A stretch of DNA of 38,476 bases from an uncultured Oscillospiraceae bacterium. Its GTDB lineage: Bacteria; Bacillota; Clostridia; Oscillospirales; Ruminococcaceae. Both the position numbers and the translations under genes were made by a program. Positions 7,041 through 16,041 of this stretch are shown in pieces (the stretch's first letter is position 1; every line of letters begins with the position of its first letter). The notes under the pieces were generated by a model. That model was not told where the DNA came from. It ran no database searches and worked only from the letters and a program-made list of their open reading frames with translations. Where the stretch lies: positions 1 through 38,476 of the forward strand of contig CATJVQ010000044.1 in the NCBI GenBank assembly GCA_949743955.1, written 5' to 3'.

Positions 7041-8042
7041 TTATTCATCTCCCGGGAAGCGGATGCCTGCGTCCTTTCGGATATCGAGCATCACATGGGC
7101 GCTCTCCTGCATCAGGCGGCTCCAGCGGGTATATTCCCCGGCATACGCCTGCGGGCGCAGGATACAGCCGGCGAAGTCGCGCGCCTCACTCTCCATGCAG
7201 GCGCTGTGCGTCCCCGTGCCGAACAGGACACGCTCCTCCTCCCCCCGCCGCCACAGGCGCAAGTTCTCCAGCTGCGAGACGCTCGAAAACGAAATCGTCC
7301 CCTCTTCGCCGGCGATCTCGCTTCCGATGCGCGACCCTCCGATTTTGGAATACGTCAGCACCGCCTGGAAATCCTGGTATTCCAGTATGGCGCAGCCCGC
7401 TCCGTCGGCCCCGCTACGGAGAAACGAGGCCGACGCGCGTACACCCTCCGGCGCGCCGAACAGCCCGACGGCGAGATTCACACAGTAGACACCCAAATCC
7501 TCCAGCGCCCCGGTGCAGAGCTTCGGATTGAAGATGTTCGGCACCTCTCCGGCCAGGTACGCCGGATACTTGGAGGAGTACTGCGCGAAGTCCAGCCGCA
7601 CGGAGGAAAGCCGCCCCAGGCCCTCCACCGCCTCCCAGAGTGCCCAAAAGCGCGGCAGATGCAGCGGCATCACCGCCTCTAAATAAACGAGGCCCCGCCT
7701 GTCCGCTTCCTCCCGCAAGCGTTCGATTTCACCCGGGAAGACCGTGGCGGGCTTTTCACAGAAAACATGCTTTCCTGCGCGCAGGAAGAGAAGTGTCTGC
7801 TCCACGTGCAGGGCGTTCGGACTGGCGATATAGACAGCGTCTATCTCTTCGCTGGACGCCATCTCCTCCAGAGAATCGAAGCACAGCGGGATATCGCGGC
7901 GCGCCGCGAACGCACGCGCCCTCTCCATCTCCCGAGAATAGACGGCCGCCGGGCGGATCTCTTCCACATTCCGGACACCCTCAAGGAAGGTGTCGACAAT
8001 CCAGCCTGTCCCCACCGTGCCCAAGCGAACCGGCCCGCTCAC
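7041..8042 (-). CDS. Gfo/Idh/MocA-family NAD(P)-dependent oxidoreductase
   Basis: The 333-aa protein opens with a Rossmann motif (LGTVGTGWIVDTF) and carries the family signature FCEKPAT (around residue 95), whose lysine takes part in catalysis. The C-terminal alpha/beta domain contains the EDLGVYCVNLA segment. Family members oxidise or reduce sugars, inositols and related compounds; the substrate is not determined here. The start is GTG 8042, which overlaps the stop of the kinase gene (GTGA) by 4 bp, and there is no strong ribosome site, so it is probably translated by coupling. The kinase pairing suggests sugar or cyclitol catabolism. Confidence 0.88.
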   Translation of the reverse strand: MSGPVRLGTVGTGWIVDTFLEGVRNVEEIRPAAVYSREMERARAFAARRDIPLCFDSLEEMASSEEIDAVYIASPNALHVEQTLLFLRAGKHVFCEKPATVFPGEIERLREEADRRGLVYLEAVMPLHLPRFWALWEAVEGLGRLSSVRLDFAQYSSKYPAYLAGEVPNIFNPKLCTGALEDLGVYCVNLAVGLFGAPEGVRASASFLRSGADGAGCAILEYQDFQAVLTYSKIGGSRIGSEIAGEEGTISFSSVSQLENLRLWRRGEEERVLFGTGTHSACMESEARDFAGCILRPQAYAGEYTRWSRLMQESAHVMLDIRKDAGIRFPGDE

Positions 8043-8992
8043 AGCATCGCCGCCCCGATGATGCCCGCGTCGTTCCCAAGCGTCGCCCGGACAATCTGCG
8101 TCGTCTTTCCGTCCGCGCCGCCGTAGACGCTCTTATACGTCTCCTCACGGAGCGGGATGAGCAGCGCGTCGCCGCTGTGAGAGACACCGCCGCCGAGGCA
8201 GATCTTCTCCGGATGCAGCACGTTGATAAAGTTCGCCAGCCCGCAGGCCAGATATTTGATGTAAAGGTTCACCACGCGTGCAGCAGAGCGATCCCCCTTT
8301 GCCATCGCGTCAAAGGCGGTCTTGCCGTCAACTTTCTCTATGTCGCCGCCCACAAGCTCCCACATACCCGTGGACGCGTCCCCCTGCATGGCCTCCTTCG
8401 TCATGCGGATGAGGCCCGTCGCGGAGGAATACGCCTCCCAGCAGCCGTTGCGTCCGCAGGTGCAGTGCGCGCCGTCCACTTCAATGACAGTGTGCCCGAA
8501 CTCGCCCCCGCGGCTGTTCCAGCCGGAATAGATTTTCCCGTCATACACAAAGCCGCCGCCCAGACCAGTGCCGAGTGTAATCATCAGAGCGCTCCGGCAG
8601 CCGGCAGCCGAACCCGCAACGTATTCGCCATAAGCCGCGACATCCGCATCGTTCCCGATTCCAACGGTGTAGCCGGTTTGCTCCTTCACCAGTTCACGCA
8701 GCGGCACGTTGTGCATATCAATATTATTCGCATAGACGATGACACCCCGTTCGGCGTCGACCGAGCCCGGGCAGCATACGCCGACTCCCTCCAGAGAGTC
8801 CTCCGGAACTCCCTTCTTCGCGCACAGATCCCGCACGAGCTTCACAATCCCATTCGCCACACGCACGCCATCGTCCGCCCCCTCCTCCGAGAGGGTGGGG
8901 ATCGCCATGCGCTCTACGATGCGGAACTGCTCGTCGACTAGTCCTGCCTTAATCGTGGTCCCGCCAATGTCCACGCCGATTCTGTATTTCAT
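8039..8992 (-). CDS. ROK-family sugar kinase (glucokinase-like)
   Basis: The 317-aa protein starts with the ATP-binding motif GVDIGGTTIKAGLVD, has the catalytic aspartate in GNDAD (Asp115), the LGTGLGGG phosphate loop, His167 in GEFGHT and the ROK zinc motif CTCGRNGCWE (177-186). It would phosphorylate glucose or a related hexose in the cytoplasm. Translation is open further upstream, but GGAGG lies nine bases before ATG 8992, the residues before it show no similarity to kinases, and the predicted promoter lies within that upstream stretch. It is the first gene of a two-gene operon with the Gfo/Idh/MocA dehydrogenase. Confidence 0.92.
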   Translation of the reverse strand: MKYRIGVDIGGTTIKAGLVDEQFRIVERMAIPTLSEEGADDGVRVANGIVKLVRDLCAKKGVPEDSLEGVGVCCPGSVDAERGVIVYANNIDMHNVPLRELVKEQTGYTVGIGNDADVAAYGEYVAGSAAGCRSALMITLGTGLGGGFVYDGKIYSGWNSRGGEFGHTVIEVDGAHCTCGRNGCWEAYSSATGLIRMTKEAMQGDASTGMWELVGGDIEKVDGKTAFDAMAKGDRSAARVVNLYIKYLACGLANFINVLHPEKICLGGGVSHSGDALLIPLREETYKSVYGGADGKTTQIVRATLGNDAGIIGAAML

Positions 8993-9052
8993 TGCCCAAT
9001 GCCTCCATCCATTTTCAGCCGGTATGCGGCCGTTTCCATTCTGATTGTACTT

Positions 9053-9081
9053 AGGATACCATGATTTTCTTATCCCGTCAA
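9053..9081 (-). promoter_or_regulatory. Promoter of the ROK kinase operon
   Basis: Minus strand TTGACG (9076-9081), 17-bp spacer, TATCCT (9053-9058). The leader to ATG 8992 is about 55 nt. Confidence 0.55.
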
Positions 9082-9324
9082 TTCGTACACTGCTGAATGT
9101 CGCTCTCCCAGTAAACAGGATATTCGTCACAAAAGGGAGTCTTTGCAGTCCTCTCCAGCAATAAAAACGGAACTCCTTTGAGTGAAAATTCTTTAAAATA
9201 CAATCCTTAGTTTTAAAACATCCTCTAGTACAATACCCTGCTTGTCCGTCGCTCGAAAAGTCTTGATTTTCCAGTGTTTTCAAAAGTATCATTATCAAAC
9301 GTCAGCTTTGCCTTAGTACGGCTT
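9082..9324. other. Intergenic region between the ROK promoter and the response regulator gene
   Basis: About 240 bp of AT-rich sequence with no recognised gene, RNA or clear terminator. The open frame through it on the minus strand has no ribosome site and no recognisable residues. Confidence 0.4.
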
Positions 9325-10809
9325 TCACACTTCCCCGCTTTTCTCCCGGTACTCCGTCGCGGTCATCCCTGTCTCCCTCTTGAAATGCTCTGCAAACAGC
9401 TTATAGGAATTGTACCCGCATTTCTCCGCGATCCGATATGTGGTCTCCTCCGTCTCCACCAGAAGTCGTCTTGCCTTTTCAATCCGCATCTGATGCAGCC
9501 ACTCCTGAAACGTTTGTCCGGTTTTTTCCTTAATGAGCTTTGAAAGGTACGGCGAAGAAAGATGCAGATGTAAAGCTGTCTGTTCAAGTGAAATATCCGT
9601 ATCAAAATTCTCTTCCAGATATCGTAATGCCTTTCCGACCATACCCGATCGGTACCGATTCTGCGGCTTTCCACAGTTCTGTATCAACGTCGAAAAGAGC
9701 TTCGGCACGTTCTTGGGCGTCAGCTTCCCTTCTTCCTTATATGACACCGACAGCAGATACGCAGTAAAATGCAAAAAACGGTCGCACTCCTGCTCAAAGA
9801 TGAAATCCTCCGGCATACACGCTTGAAAATATGAAAAGTATCCTTCAAAATCCGACAAAATTTTTGCAACGCTCTTCTCCTCCTTCAGCGAAGAGAAGAC
9901 CTCCTTCTTGAGCGCATCCAGCTGTCCTGCATGGAGCTCAGGGAACTCTGTCGCCGCCGCATAAAACCGTCCTTTCTCTAGCCAAAGCTGCCGGTTAAGT
10001 ACCTGATACAGCCCTTTACGCTCCCCATTAAACGCATTCGGCGAATCACAAACCTTCGATACCGCAATCGGTCCGGAGAAGCAATCAGCAAGCTGCATTT
10101 CCACCGCCGGATTCATCAGCGCCTCCGCCCCGGATTCGTCGGTGTTGAGCAGTGCGACCATCACCTCCTGCTCATGTGGCAACGGCACGATAATTGGGCG
10201 GCAGGAGAAGAACAGCATCGACAGTTGCTGGCTGGCATTATAAAAGTTCTCCGCCGTGTAACGGGCCAGCAGCAGCCGGAAAAACGGCCCCTCCAGCCGG
10301 ATTTGATAGGCCTCGGTCTTTAGATACGTATCCTCACTACCGAGCAGCAGGTTCTCGATATAATATCCTTGCAGCAGGTCAAGGTTTTCCATAATGAGCG
10401 TACTGTTCTTCATCTCAAGCGCCCGTTCCTTGCGCCGGCACAGGATCTTCTGCACTGCCTTGCGCACGGCCCGCTGCACATGCTCTGGGGCGGCAGGCTT
10501 AAGGATATAGTCGACGATGTTGCTGCGGATGGCGCTGAACATATACTCCTTGTCGTCATACCCGCTGATAATGATGAATTCCGCATCGTTGTTGGCCTGG
10601 GCGAGTGCGGTGATGATGTCAAAGCCCGACCCTCCCGGCAGCCGGATATCGCAGAGGATAATGTCCGGCTGCCAGGATCGCCCCTTCTGGATAGCCTCCT
10701 CCACCGTCTCAGCATCAATTAGGGTATCGATGCCGAGGCTCTTCCAGTCGATCATTTTGCGGATCCCCTGGCGCACAACATACTCATCGTCAATGATCAT
10801 CAGCTTCAT
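9325..10809 (-). CDS. YesN-type response regulator (REC plus AraC-type HTH)
   Basis: The 494-aa protein begins with a receiver domain (MIIDDEYVVRQG, phospho-acceptor Asp54 in ILCDIRLPG, Lys in YILKPA). It has a long middle region without recognised motifs and an AraC/XylS double helix-turn-helix at about 392-490 (DISLEQTALHLHLSSPYLSKLIKEKTG and the conserved EKCGYNSYKLFAEHFKRETG end). This is the architecture of YesN-like regulators that control carbohydrate transporters. AAAGGAG lies twelve bases upstream of ATG 10809. The gene overlaps the kinase gene by 20 bp. Its likely target is the divergent ABC transporter operon starting at 12789. Confidence 0.92.
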   Translation of the reverse strand: MKLMIIDDEYVVRQGIRKMIDWKSLGIDTLIDAETVEEAIQKGRSWQPDIILCDIRLPGGSGFDIITALAQANNDAEFIIISGYDDKEYMFSAIRSNIVDYILKPAAPEHVQRAVRKAVQKILCRRKERALEMKNSTLIMENLDLLQGYYIENLLLGSEDTYLKTEAYQIRLEGPFFRLLLARYTAENFYNASQQLSMLFFSCRPIIVPLPHEQEVMVALLNTDESGAEALMNPAVEMQLADCFSGPIAVSKVCDSPNAFNGERKGLYQVLNRQLWLEKGRFYAAATEFPELHAGQLDALKKEVFSSLKEEKSVAKILSDFEGYFSYFQACMPEDFIFEQECDRFLHFTAYLLSVSYKEEGKLTPKNVPKLFSTLIQNCGKPQNRYRSGMVGKALRYLEENFDTDISLEQTALHLHLSSPYLSKLIKEKTGQTFQEWLHQMRIEKARRLLVETEETTYRIAEKCGYNSYKLFAEHFKRETGMTATEYREKSGEV

Positions 10810-12523
10810 TCGGCAAACGGTCTCCTTTCATCGGCTGACGCACCATGAAGGCACTGGTTCCGTCCTCAAGCTTTTCGAAATAAATGCCATAGCGGGAGCC
10901 AAACTTCAGCTTGAGCCGGGCGTTAATGTTGCGCAGCGCCAGCCCCCGCGAATCGCGCTTTTCCTCCGGTCCGAAGGCGAGCAGCCGGCGGATCCTCTCC
11001 TCATCGGCTCTTGTCCCGTTGTCCCAGATGTGGTAAATCAGATCCCCCTCCTCGGAATAGATCATGAGAGAAATCTCCCCAATACCACTGCCGGTACTGA
11101 TCCCATGCGTGACGGCGTTCTCAAGGAGAGGCTGCAGCGCGAACTTAATCACCGGTGTCTCCCGGAGGCTCTCATCTGCCTCCAATTCGAAGACCAGCTT
11201 ATCCTTAAAACGCAGCTGCTGGATGCTGATATAGCAGACGGCGTGGTCGATTTCCTCATGCAGCGACACCATTCCATCCCTGATGGGCTCGAGGGAATAC
11301 CGAAAGAGCTGCGACGTCTTGTGCAGCATTTCCATGGCCTCCTGCGGCTGGCCCAGCTGAATCATCCAGCTGGTGCTGTCGAGCGTATTGTAGAGGAAGT
11401 GCGGGTTAATCTCGGCCTGCAGGGCCTGGAACTTTGCCTCCAGATAGAGCAGCTTACTCTGGTAGATGTCGTTGTAAAGGATAGCGAGCTGGTTGGACAT
11501 CCGGTTGAACTGATCGGCCAGCGTCTGGATCTCCAGGCTTGTTGTCTCCTCGAACTGGACGCCGTAGTGCTCCTTCTCGATGGAATTCATCAGCTCCGAC
11601 AGTGTTCGGATCGGGTTGATAAAGCGCCTTTTGAAAGAGAACAGCTGCACGCATTCCACCAAAAAGAAGAAAAGCAGAAAGAGTGTCAGGATTCGGGTCA
11701 TCATGGAGTTATACTGCGGGGCGTTGTTTTTAAATACGCAGGCAATGTTCAGCTTATACCGCGGGAGGAAAACATTATAGAAATGGTAATCGGAATCCTT
11801 TTCGCAGAGGGTGAAGGCGTGGTTTAAGTCCTTTGCAGGGAAGGAATCCATCAGGCCGGCAAGCGTGCCGGAGATGGGGAGGTCCCGCGTAAGCAGCAGC
11901 CGGTCGGAGGAAACCCAGCCGACGGAGGCCAGATTTTGCCCCCCGTGCAACCTTAGCTCTCCCGCAATGGCTTCCCGATTGAGAATGAACTTCATATATC
12001 CCAGATGCTTTGAGACATCGTCGATGCTGCGGATCAGACGGTAGAGTGCAAAATGCCCGTCGCTCTCGTCCCAGAACCATTCGCCGGTGCTGCCTTCCAT
12101 TTTGACAAGCTCATCCGGGGTAAAGCAGCTGACGTCCAGATATCCTGCCGTTCCCAGAGCGGTGTGCGTCTTGGACTCAAGGTAGACGGCTGAAATGTAT
12201 GGACATTGGTTTTTGACAAGGGTGAGCGTCGTGTTCGCCGCACGGTAGCTCTCAAAATAATGGGGCGACTCCCTGCTCATGCTCAGAAAGGTCTGGATGT
12301 CCCTGCTGCCAATAATGGAAAGCGAACTTGTGTTAAGCGTATTCATCAGGTCGGCGGTAGCAATAATGATGGTCTGGTATTCGTTCTCGTTGACCCGCCG
12401 GTCGTTCTGCTGGATATGCTCGATGAGATAAATCGAGAAGACGGAAAAAATCATCGTGATCGGCAGAATGATGGCAAAGAGATTAAAGGTGATGAGATGG
12501 AAGAAAAGACCCTGCTTTTTCAT
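10790..12523 (-). CDS. YesM-type sensor histidine kinase
   Basis: From ATG 12523 the protein has 577 aa: membrane span 7-34, an extracellular sensor of about 240 residues, second span 276-295, HAMP, then a His-kinase domain of the LytS/YesM type with phospho-acceptor His375 (EINPHFLYNTLD). The ATP-binding domain carries the N-box PLLENAVTHG, DNG and the RGLALRNINARL loop. GGGAGGG stands seven bases before this ATG; the longer open frame from 12619 has no ribosome site and runs into the promoter. The kinase senses an external ligand, probably the solute bound by the adjacent lipoprotein or a related signal, and passes the phosphate to the overlapping response regulator. Confidence 0.93.
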   Translation of the reverse strand: MKKQGLFFHLITFNLFAIILPITMIFSVFSIYLIEHIQQNDRRVNENEYQTIIIATADLMNTLNTSSLSIIGSRDIQTFLSMSRESPHYFESYRAANTTLTLVKNQCPYISAVYLESKTHTALGTAGYLDVSCFTPDELVKMEGSTGEWFWDESDGHFALYRLIRSIDDVSKHLGYMKFILNREAIAGELRLHGGQNLASVGWVSSDRLLLTRDLPISGTLAGLMDSFPAKDLNHAFTLCEKDSDYHFYNVFLPRYKLNIACVFKNNAPQYNSMMTRILTLFLLFFFLVECVQLFSFKRRFINPIRTLSELMNSIEKEHYGVQFEETTSLEIQTLADQFNRMSNQLAILYNDIYQSKLLYLEAKFQALQAEINPHFLYNTLDSTSWMIQLGQPQEAMEMLHKTSQLFRYSLEPIRDGMVSLHEEIDHAVCYISIQQLRFKDKLVFELEADESLRETPVIKFALQPLLENAVTHGISTGSGIGEISLMIYSEEGDLIYHIWDNGTRADEERIRRLLAFGPEEKRDSRGLALRNINARLKLKFGSRYGIYFEKLEDGTSAFMVRQPMKGDRLPNEADDH

Positions 12524-12580
12524 AGGACTCCCTCCCGGGAAAGTCATTCCTTTTGTAGAAAAGGGAAAATTCATATGACA

Positions 12581-12610
12581 ATTATAGCTATATCGGAAAG
12601 AATTTGTCAA
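12581..12610 (-). promoter_or_regulatory. Promoter of the two-component system
   Basis: Minus strand consensus TTGACA (12605-12610), 18-bp spacer, consensus TATAAT (12581-12586), about 55 nt before the kinase start codon. Confidence 0.75.
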
Positions 12611-12683
12611 TTGTAACATTTTTTATGGATTTTATATTAAAAAAAGGGATGGTTAAAATAAAAAATGAAGACCTTATGTCCTC

Positions 12684-12723
12684 AAAAGTGGTGAAAATGC
12701 AAAAGTGATTAATTTTAGTGATT
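12684..12723 (+). promoter_or_regulatory. Direct repeats next to the transporter promoter, candidate response-regulator site
   Basis: AAAAGTG occurs at 12684-12690 and 12701-12707, and GTGATT at 12705-12710 and 12718-12723. The last copy abuts the -35 of the ABC operon promoter. AraC-type regulators bind asymmetric direct repeats next to -35 boxes, so this is a reasonable target for the YesN-like regulator encoded alongside. The region is AT-rich, and the assignment is inference. Confidence 0.4.
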
Positions 12724-12750
12724 GTAAAACCGCTGCACACTTGTTATTAT
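12722..12750 (+). promoter_or_regulatory. Promoter of the ABC sugar-transport operon
   Basis: TTGTAA (12722-12727), 17-bp spacer, TATTAT (12745-12750). The -35 is a weak match, as expected for an activated promoter. It gives a leader of about 30 nt to ATG 12789. Confidence 0.55.
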
Positions 12751-12788
12751 ATTTTTCACAAATTACACTCTGATAAGGAGGGCTTTTT

Positions 12789-14138
12789 ATGAAAAAAATG
12801 ATACATATCCCCGCGATACTCCTCTGTCTCGCTATGCTGACCGGAGTCACGGCCTGCGGCGGATCCGGTGGGCAGTCAAGCTCCGCTGCCCCTTCCGCGC
12901 CGGAGTCTTCTGCGCCGGCCCCGTCCGCGGAGGATGAGCATGAACCCGTAACCATCAGCATCCTGCACGAGCACACGGCAGAGGCCGCGTCCAACATTGT
13001 CAGCAGCTACGGCTTCGTTGAGATGATCAAGAAGTATAAGGAGGAGCACCCTTGGGTGACCCTTGAGGAAGAGATCATCGTTGACAGCGGCGATAAGCTC
13101 TTCGCCCTGGCCGCGTCCGACGATCTGCCCTCCGTCTTCGGCAACCGCTATGGCTGGCTCCCGAACTTTGCCGGCAACGGACTCGCCGCCGACATCACCG
13201 ACTATGTGGATCCAAGCATGTATGTTGACGATCTCTACTGCATGACCTACGAGGGCAGGATCTACGGCCTGCCGAACAAGTACTCCATCTTCAACCTCGT
13301 CCTTTATAACGAGGCCATGTGGAAGGAAGCCGGATATGAGACCTTCCCCACCAAGATTGAGGATCTCATCAAGGCCAACGAATACTTCGAGATCAAGGGC
13401 ATCGACACGATGGCGCTTGGCAACTCCGGCAAGTGGTTTGCCACATCCCTGCTCACCGCGGGCCTTACGTATGAGAACTGCGGCGACGAATGGGTTGAGT
13501 CCATGATCGCCCGCGATGGGACCAATGAGTGGACCCACGAAGGCTTTGTCAAGTCGCTGGCCGACCTGCAGGCACTCACCCCCATCTTCAACGAGGATTG
13601 CAACATGCAGGACGATGTCTGGGCCATGGGCTGGTACATGCAGGGCAAGGCGGCCTCCCACGTGGTCGGCAACTGGGGACTTGACACTGCCCGCAACATG
13701 TCCGGGGAGAGCCCTGAGGTTTGGGCGAACACCCGCGTGGCGCTGATGCCCACCATCAGCGGCGAGCCCAACATCATGTCCTCGGCGGTCGGAGGCAACT
13801 CCCAGTCCGTCAACTCCAAGCTGAAAGGCGCCGAGTTCACGGCGGCCCTCGAGCTCGTCGAGCAGATTTGCAGCCCGGACTATGCCGAGCTTCTCGCCTC
13901 CCGCGGCGCGACGGCCCCTGTTCGCATCGAGGTCAACTTTGATGCCTTCGAGCAGCCCTACAAGGATTTTGCAGCCATCCTCAATTCTCACGGCACGGGC
14001 ATGAACATCACCGACTATGTGGACAGCAGCGTCGCCAACGCCCTTCACGCGGCGGCACAGAACGTAATGACCGGCGCATCCACACCCGAGGCGGCTGCGG
14101 CGGACGTCCAGGCGGCCCAGAGTATGCTCCTGATGTAG
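12789..14138 (+). CDS. ABC transporter extracellular solute-binding lipoprotein (family 1, sugar type)
   Basis: The 449-aa protein has a lipoprotein signal ending at GVTAC (lipid Cys23), a Gly/Ser/Pro/Glu linker, then the bilobed fold of carbohydrate-binding proteins: strands such as EEHPWVTLEEEI, the GLPNKYSIFNLVLYNEAMWKEAGYETFPT segment and the MGWYMQGKAASHVVGNWGL segment. It would capture an oligosaccharide or other carbohydrate outside the cell and deliver it to the two permeases encoded downstream. No ATPase gene lies in the operon, so a shared MsmX-type ATPase is likely. AAGGAGG stands seven bases before ATG 12789. The sugar is not identifiable from sequence. Confidence 0.92.
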   Translation: MKKMIHIPAILLCLAMLTGVTACGGSGGQSSSAAPSAPESSAPAPSAEDEHEPVTISILHEHTAEAASNIVSSYGFVEMIKKYKEEHPWVTLEEEIIVDSGDKLFALAASDDLPSVFGNRYGWLPNFAGNGLAADITDYVDPSMYVDDLYCMTYEGRIYGLPNKYSIFNLVLYNEAMWKEAGYETFPTKIEDLIKANEYFEIKGIDTMALGNSGKWFATSLLTAGLTYENCGDEWVESMIARDGTNEWTHEGFVKSLADLQALTPIFNEDCNMQDDVWAMGWYMQGKAASHVVGNWGLDTARNMSGESPEVWANTRVALMPTISGEPNIMSSAVGGNSQSVNSKLKGAEFTAALELVEQICSPDYAELLASRGATAPVRIEVNFDAFEQPYKDFAAILNSHGTGMNITDYVDSSVANALHAAAQNVMTGASTPEAAAADVQAAQSMLLM

Positions 14139-14170
14139 GAGAGGCGCCGCGCCGAAATTGTAAGGGTTCC

Positions 14171-14205
14171 AATTGGACGCGGCGGGTACACTGTCGCGTC
14201 CAATT
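14171..14205 (+). promoter_or_regulatory. Hairpin between solute-binding protein and permease genes (first)
   Basis: Perfect 11-bp inverted repeat, AATTGGACGCG (14171-14181) with its complement at 14195-14205 and a 13-nt loop, not followed by a T-run. Such 3' hairpins commonly protect the abundant binding-protein part of an ABC operon mRNA. Confidence 0.6.
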
Positions 14206-14233
14206 TAAAAGGAGTACTTTTAAGGAGAATCCC

Positions 14234-14257
14234 TATTGGGGCCCCTGGACCCCAATA
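14234..14257 (+). promoter_or_regulatory. Second intergenic hairpin before the first permease gene
   Basis: Eight-bp arms TATTGGGG (14234-14241) and CCCCAATA (14250-14257) with an 8-nt loop. GGGGCCCC at 14238-14245 allows an alternative pairing. It ends 21 nt before the permease start codon and could lower permease translation relative to the binding protein. Confidence 0.5.
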
Positions 14258-14278
14258 AAAATAAGGATGGTGATTTCT

Positions 14279-15166
14279 ATGAATGATTCCTTTAAGCCCA
14301 GAAAGCTCTTGATGGCGGCATACCTGCTTCCAAGCTTCTTCACCTATCTATTCATCTTCATTCTTCCCTCGATCATGTCGATCATTTTGAGCTTTTTCAA
14401 GTTTTCAAGCATAAAGGCCTTCAGGTTTATCGGGTTCCAGAATTACCTGATGCTCCTCAAGGACTCCAACATCTGGCTTGCGCTCAAGAACAACCTTTTC
14501 CTGGTGTTCACATGTATGATTGGACAGATAGGGATCGCGTTTGTCCTCTCGTGCCTGCTCAACTCCAGGCTCACCTATCTATCCACTCCCCTGCGTACGA
14601 TCATCTATTTCCCAGTTACCCTCTCCGCTGTCGTTATCGGGTATGTGTGGAAATTCGTCTTCGATTATAACTATGGTCTAATCACCTATTTTTGCAATTT
14701 TGTCGGTAAAGAGGAGTGGATCCGCCCTTGGCTTTCGGATGGGAACACCATCATGTGGTTTATCTGTATTCCGATGATCTGGCAGTACGTGGGATTTCAC
14801 ATCGTGATCATGATGTCGGCCATGTCCTCCATAGACCCCAGTATCTACGAGATGGCGGAAATCGACGGGGCAACCGGATTCCAGAAGGCTACGAAGATTA
14901 CGCTGCCGCTGATCAAGAGCACGCTTTTCGTCTGCGTCTGGCTGTGTATCTCCGCAAACATGAAGGCATTTGACCACATCCTCTCCATGACCAACGGCGG
15001 CCCCGGTATGTCCTCGAACGTGCTCTCCCTCTATGCCTATACTGTGGCCTTCCGCAACTCGAACATGGGCTACGGGAGCGCGGTCTCTGTCTTCATCCTC
15101 GCGATTACGTCGCTTCTGTTCGCACTGTCCCAGATTGTCAAAAATGCAATCGCGGAGAAGGAGTGA
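14279..15166 (+). CDS. Sugar ABC transporter permease (MalF/UgpA-like)
   Basis: The 295-aa protein has about six membrane spans and the EAA loop EMAEIDGATGFQKATKITLPLIKST (near residues 195-220) that docks the ATPase. With the second permease it forms the channel for the lipoprotein-bound sugar. A frame from ATG 14267 exists, but that ATG sits directly on the AAGG ribosome site, so ATG 14279 is preferred. The stop overlaps the ribosome-site region of the next permease. Confidence 0.93.
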   Translation: MNDSFKPRKLLMAAYLLPSFFTYLFIFILPSIMSIILSFFKFSSIKAFRFIGFQNYLMLLKDSNIWLALKNNLFLVFTCMIGQIGIAFVLSCLLNSRLTYLSTPLRTIIYFPVTLSAVVIGYVWKFVFDYNYGLITYFCNFVGKEEWIRPWLSDGNTIMWFICIPMIWQYVGFHIVIMMSAMSSIDPSIYEMAEIDGATGFQKATKITLPLIKSTLFVCVWLCISANMKAFDHILSMTNGGPGMSSNVLSLYAYTVAFRNSNMGYGSAVSVFILAITSLLFALSQIVKNAIAEKE

Positions 15167-15171
15167 GAAGT

Positions 15172-16005
15172 TTGAAAGCCGCCCATATCCTCAAGTGTCT
15201 GCTCATGACACTGCTTCCTGCCATCTATGCCGTTACCTGCATTTTTCCTGTCGTCTGGCTTTTCTACACGTCGTTTAAAACGATGGGTGAATTCTCCATC
15301 AGCGTCCTCGCCCTGCCGGAGTCCTTTCTGCGGCTCGACAATTTTATCTACGTCCTGACCGAGGTCAACGTCCTCAAGTATATGCTCAACACCCTGCGCA
15401 TCACAGTGGTCGTCCTCTTCTTTGTCGTGCTTTTCTCCTTCATCAACGGCTACTTCCTCGCGCGCTTCAAGTTCCGGGGACGCGGCTTTCTGGCCGTGCT
15501 CTACACCTGCAATCTTGTCATTCCGGCGCACGCTGTTCTCGTGCCCACCTACATCCTCTTCTCCCGCATCAATCTCAGCAACCACTGGTATTCCACGGTG
15601 CTTCCCATGGTCTGCATGGAACTGACGGTCGGCATCTTCCTCGTCTCGGGCTACATTCAAACGGTTCCCAAGGAGCTTGAGGAGGCCGCCGCCATCGACG
15701 GCAGCTCCTTCAGCCGCACCCTCTTCACCATCATCCTCCCGGTGGTGCGCCCGGTGCTGATCACCTGCGCCATCATCACCTTCTTCCACTGCTGGAATGA
15801 GTTTTCCTTCTCACTGATCCTTTTCAACACCGAGGAGCTGTTTACCCTCCCCCTCGCGCTGATGCGTTTTAAGGGGGAATACTCCGTGGACTATCCGCGC
15901 ATCATGACCACCATGTTCGTCTCCATTGTCCCGGCGCTGCTGATCTACATCTGTTTCTCCAAACAGATTATCAAGGGCATGATGGCCGGCGCTGTGAAGG
16001 GTTAA
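15172..16005 (+). CDS. Sugar ABC transporter permease (MalG/UgpE-like)
   Basis: The 277-aa protein has about six membrane spans and the EAA loop (KELEEAAAIDGSSFSRTLFTIILP) near residue 170. It pairs with the MalF-like permease. The start is taken as TTG 15172, because GAAGGAG (15157-15163) lies eight bases upstream. The in-frame GTG 15163 overlaps that ribosome site and is less likely. The stop codon of the preceding gene lies in the same few bases, so translation is coupled. Confidence 0.92.
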   Translation: MKAAHILKCLLMTLLPAIYAVTCIFPVVWLFYTSFKTMGEFSISVLALPESFLRLDNFIYVLTEVNVLKYMLNTLRITVVVLFFVVLFSFINGYFLARFKFRGRGFLAVLYTCNLVIPAHAVLVPTYILFSRINLSNHWYSTVLPMVCMELTVGIFLVSGYIQTVPKELEEAAAIDGSSFSRTLFTIILPVVRPVLITCAIITFFHCWNEFSFSLILFNTEELFTLPLALMRFKGEYSVDYPRIMTTMFVSIVPALLIYICFSKQIIKGMMAGAVKG

Positions 16006-16041
16006 AAGCCCTGACTCCTTACGAAAGGAACGAAGATTCAT

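Noticed and set aside
8993-9298. N-terminal extension of the ROK kinase frame
   Set aside because: No similarity before residue MKYRIGVDIGG, a good ribosome site precedes ATG 8992, and a predicted promoter lies inside the extension.
12724-12740. Possible catabolite-repression (CRE) site in the transporter promoter
   Set aside because: Only a half-match to the consensus around CCGCTG; the second half does not fit.
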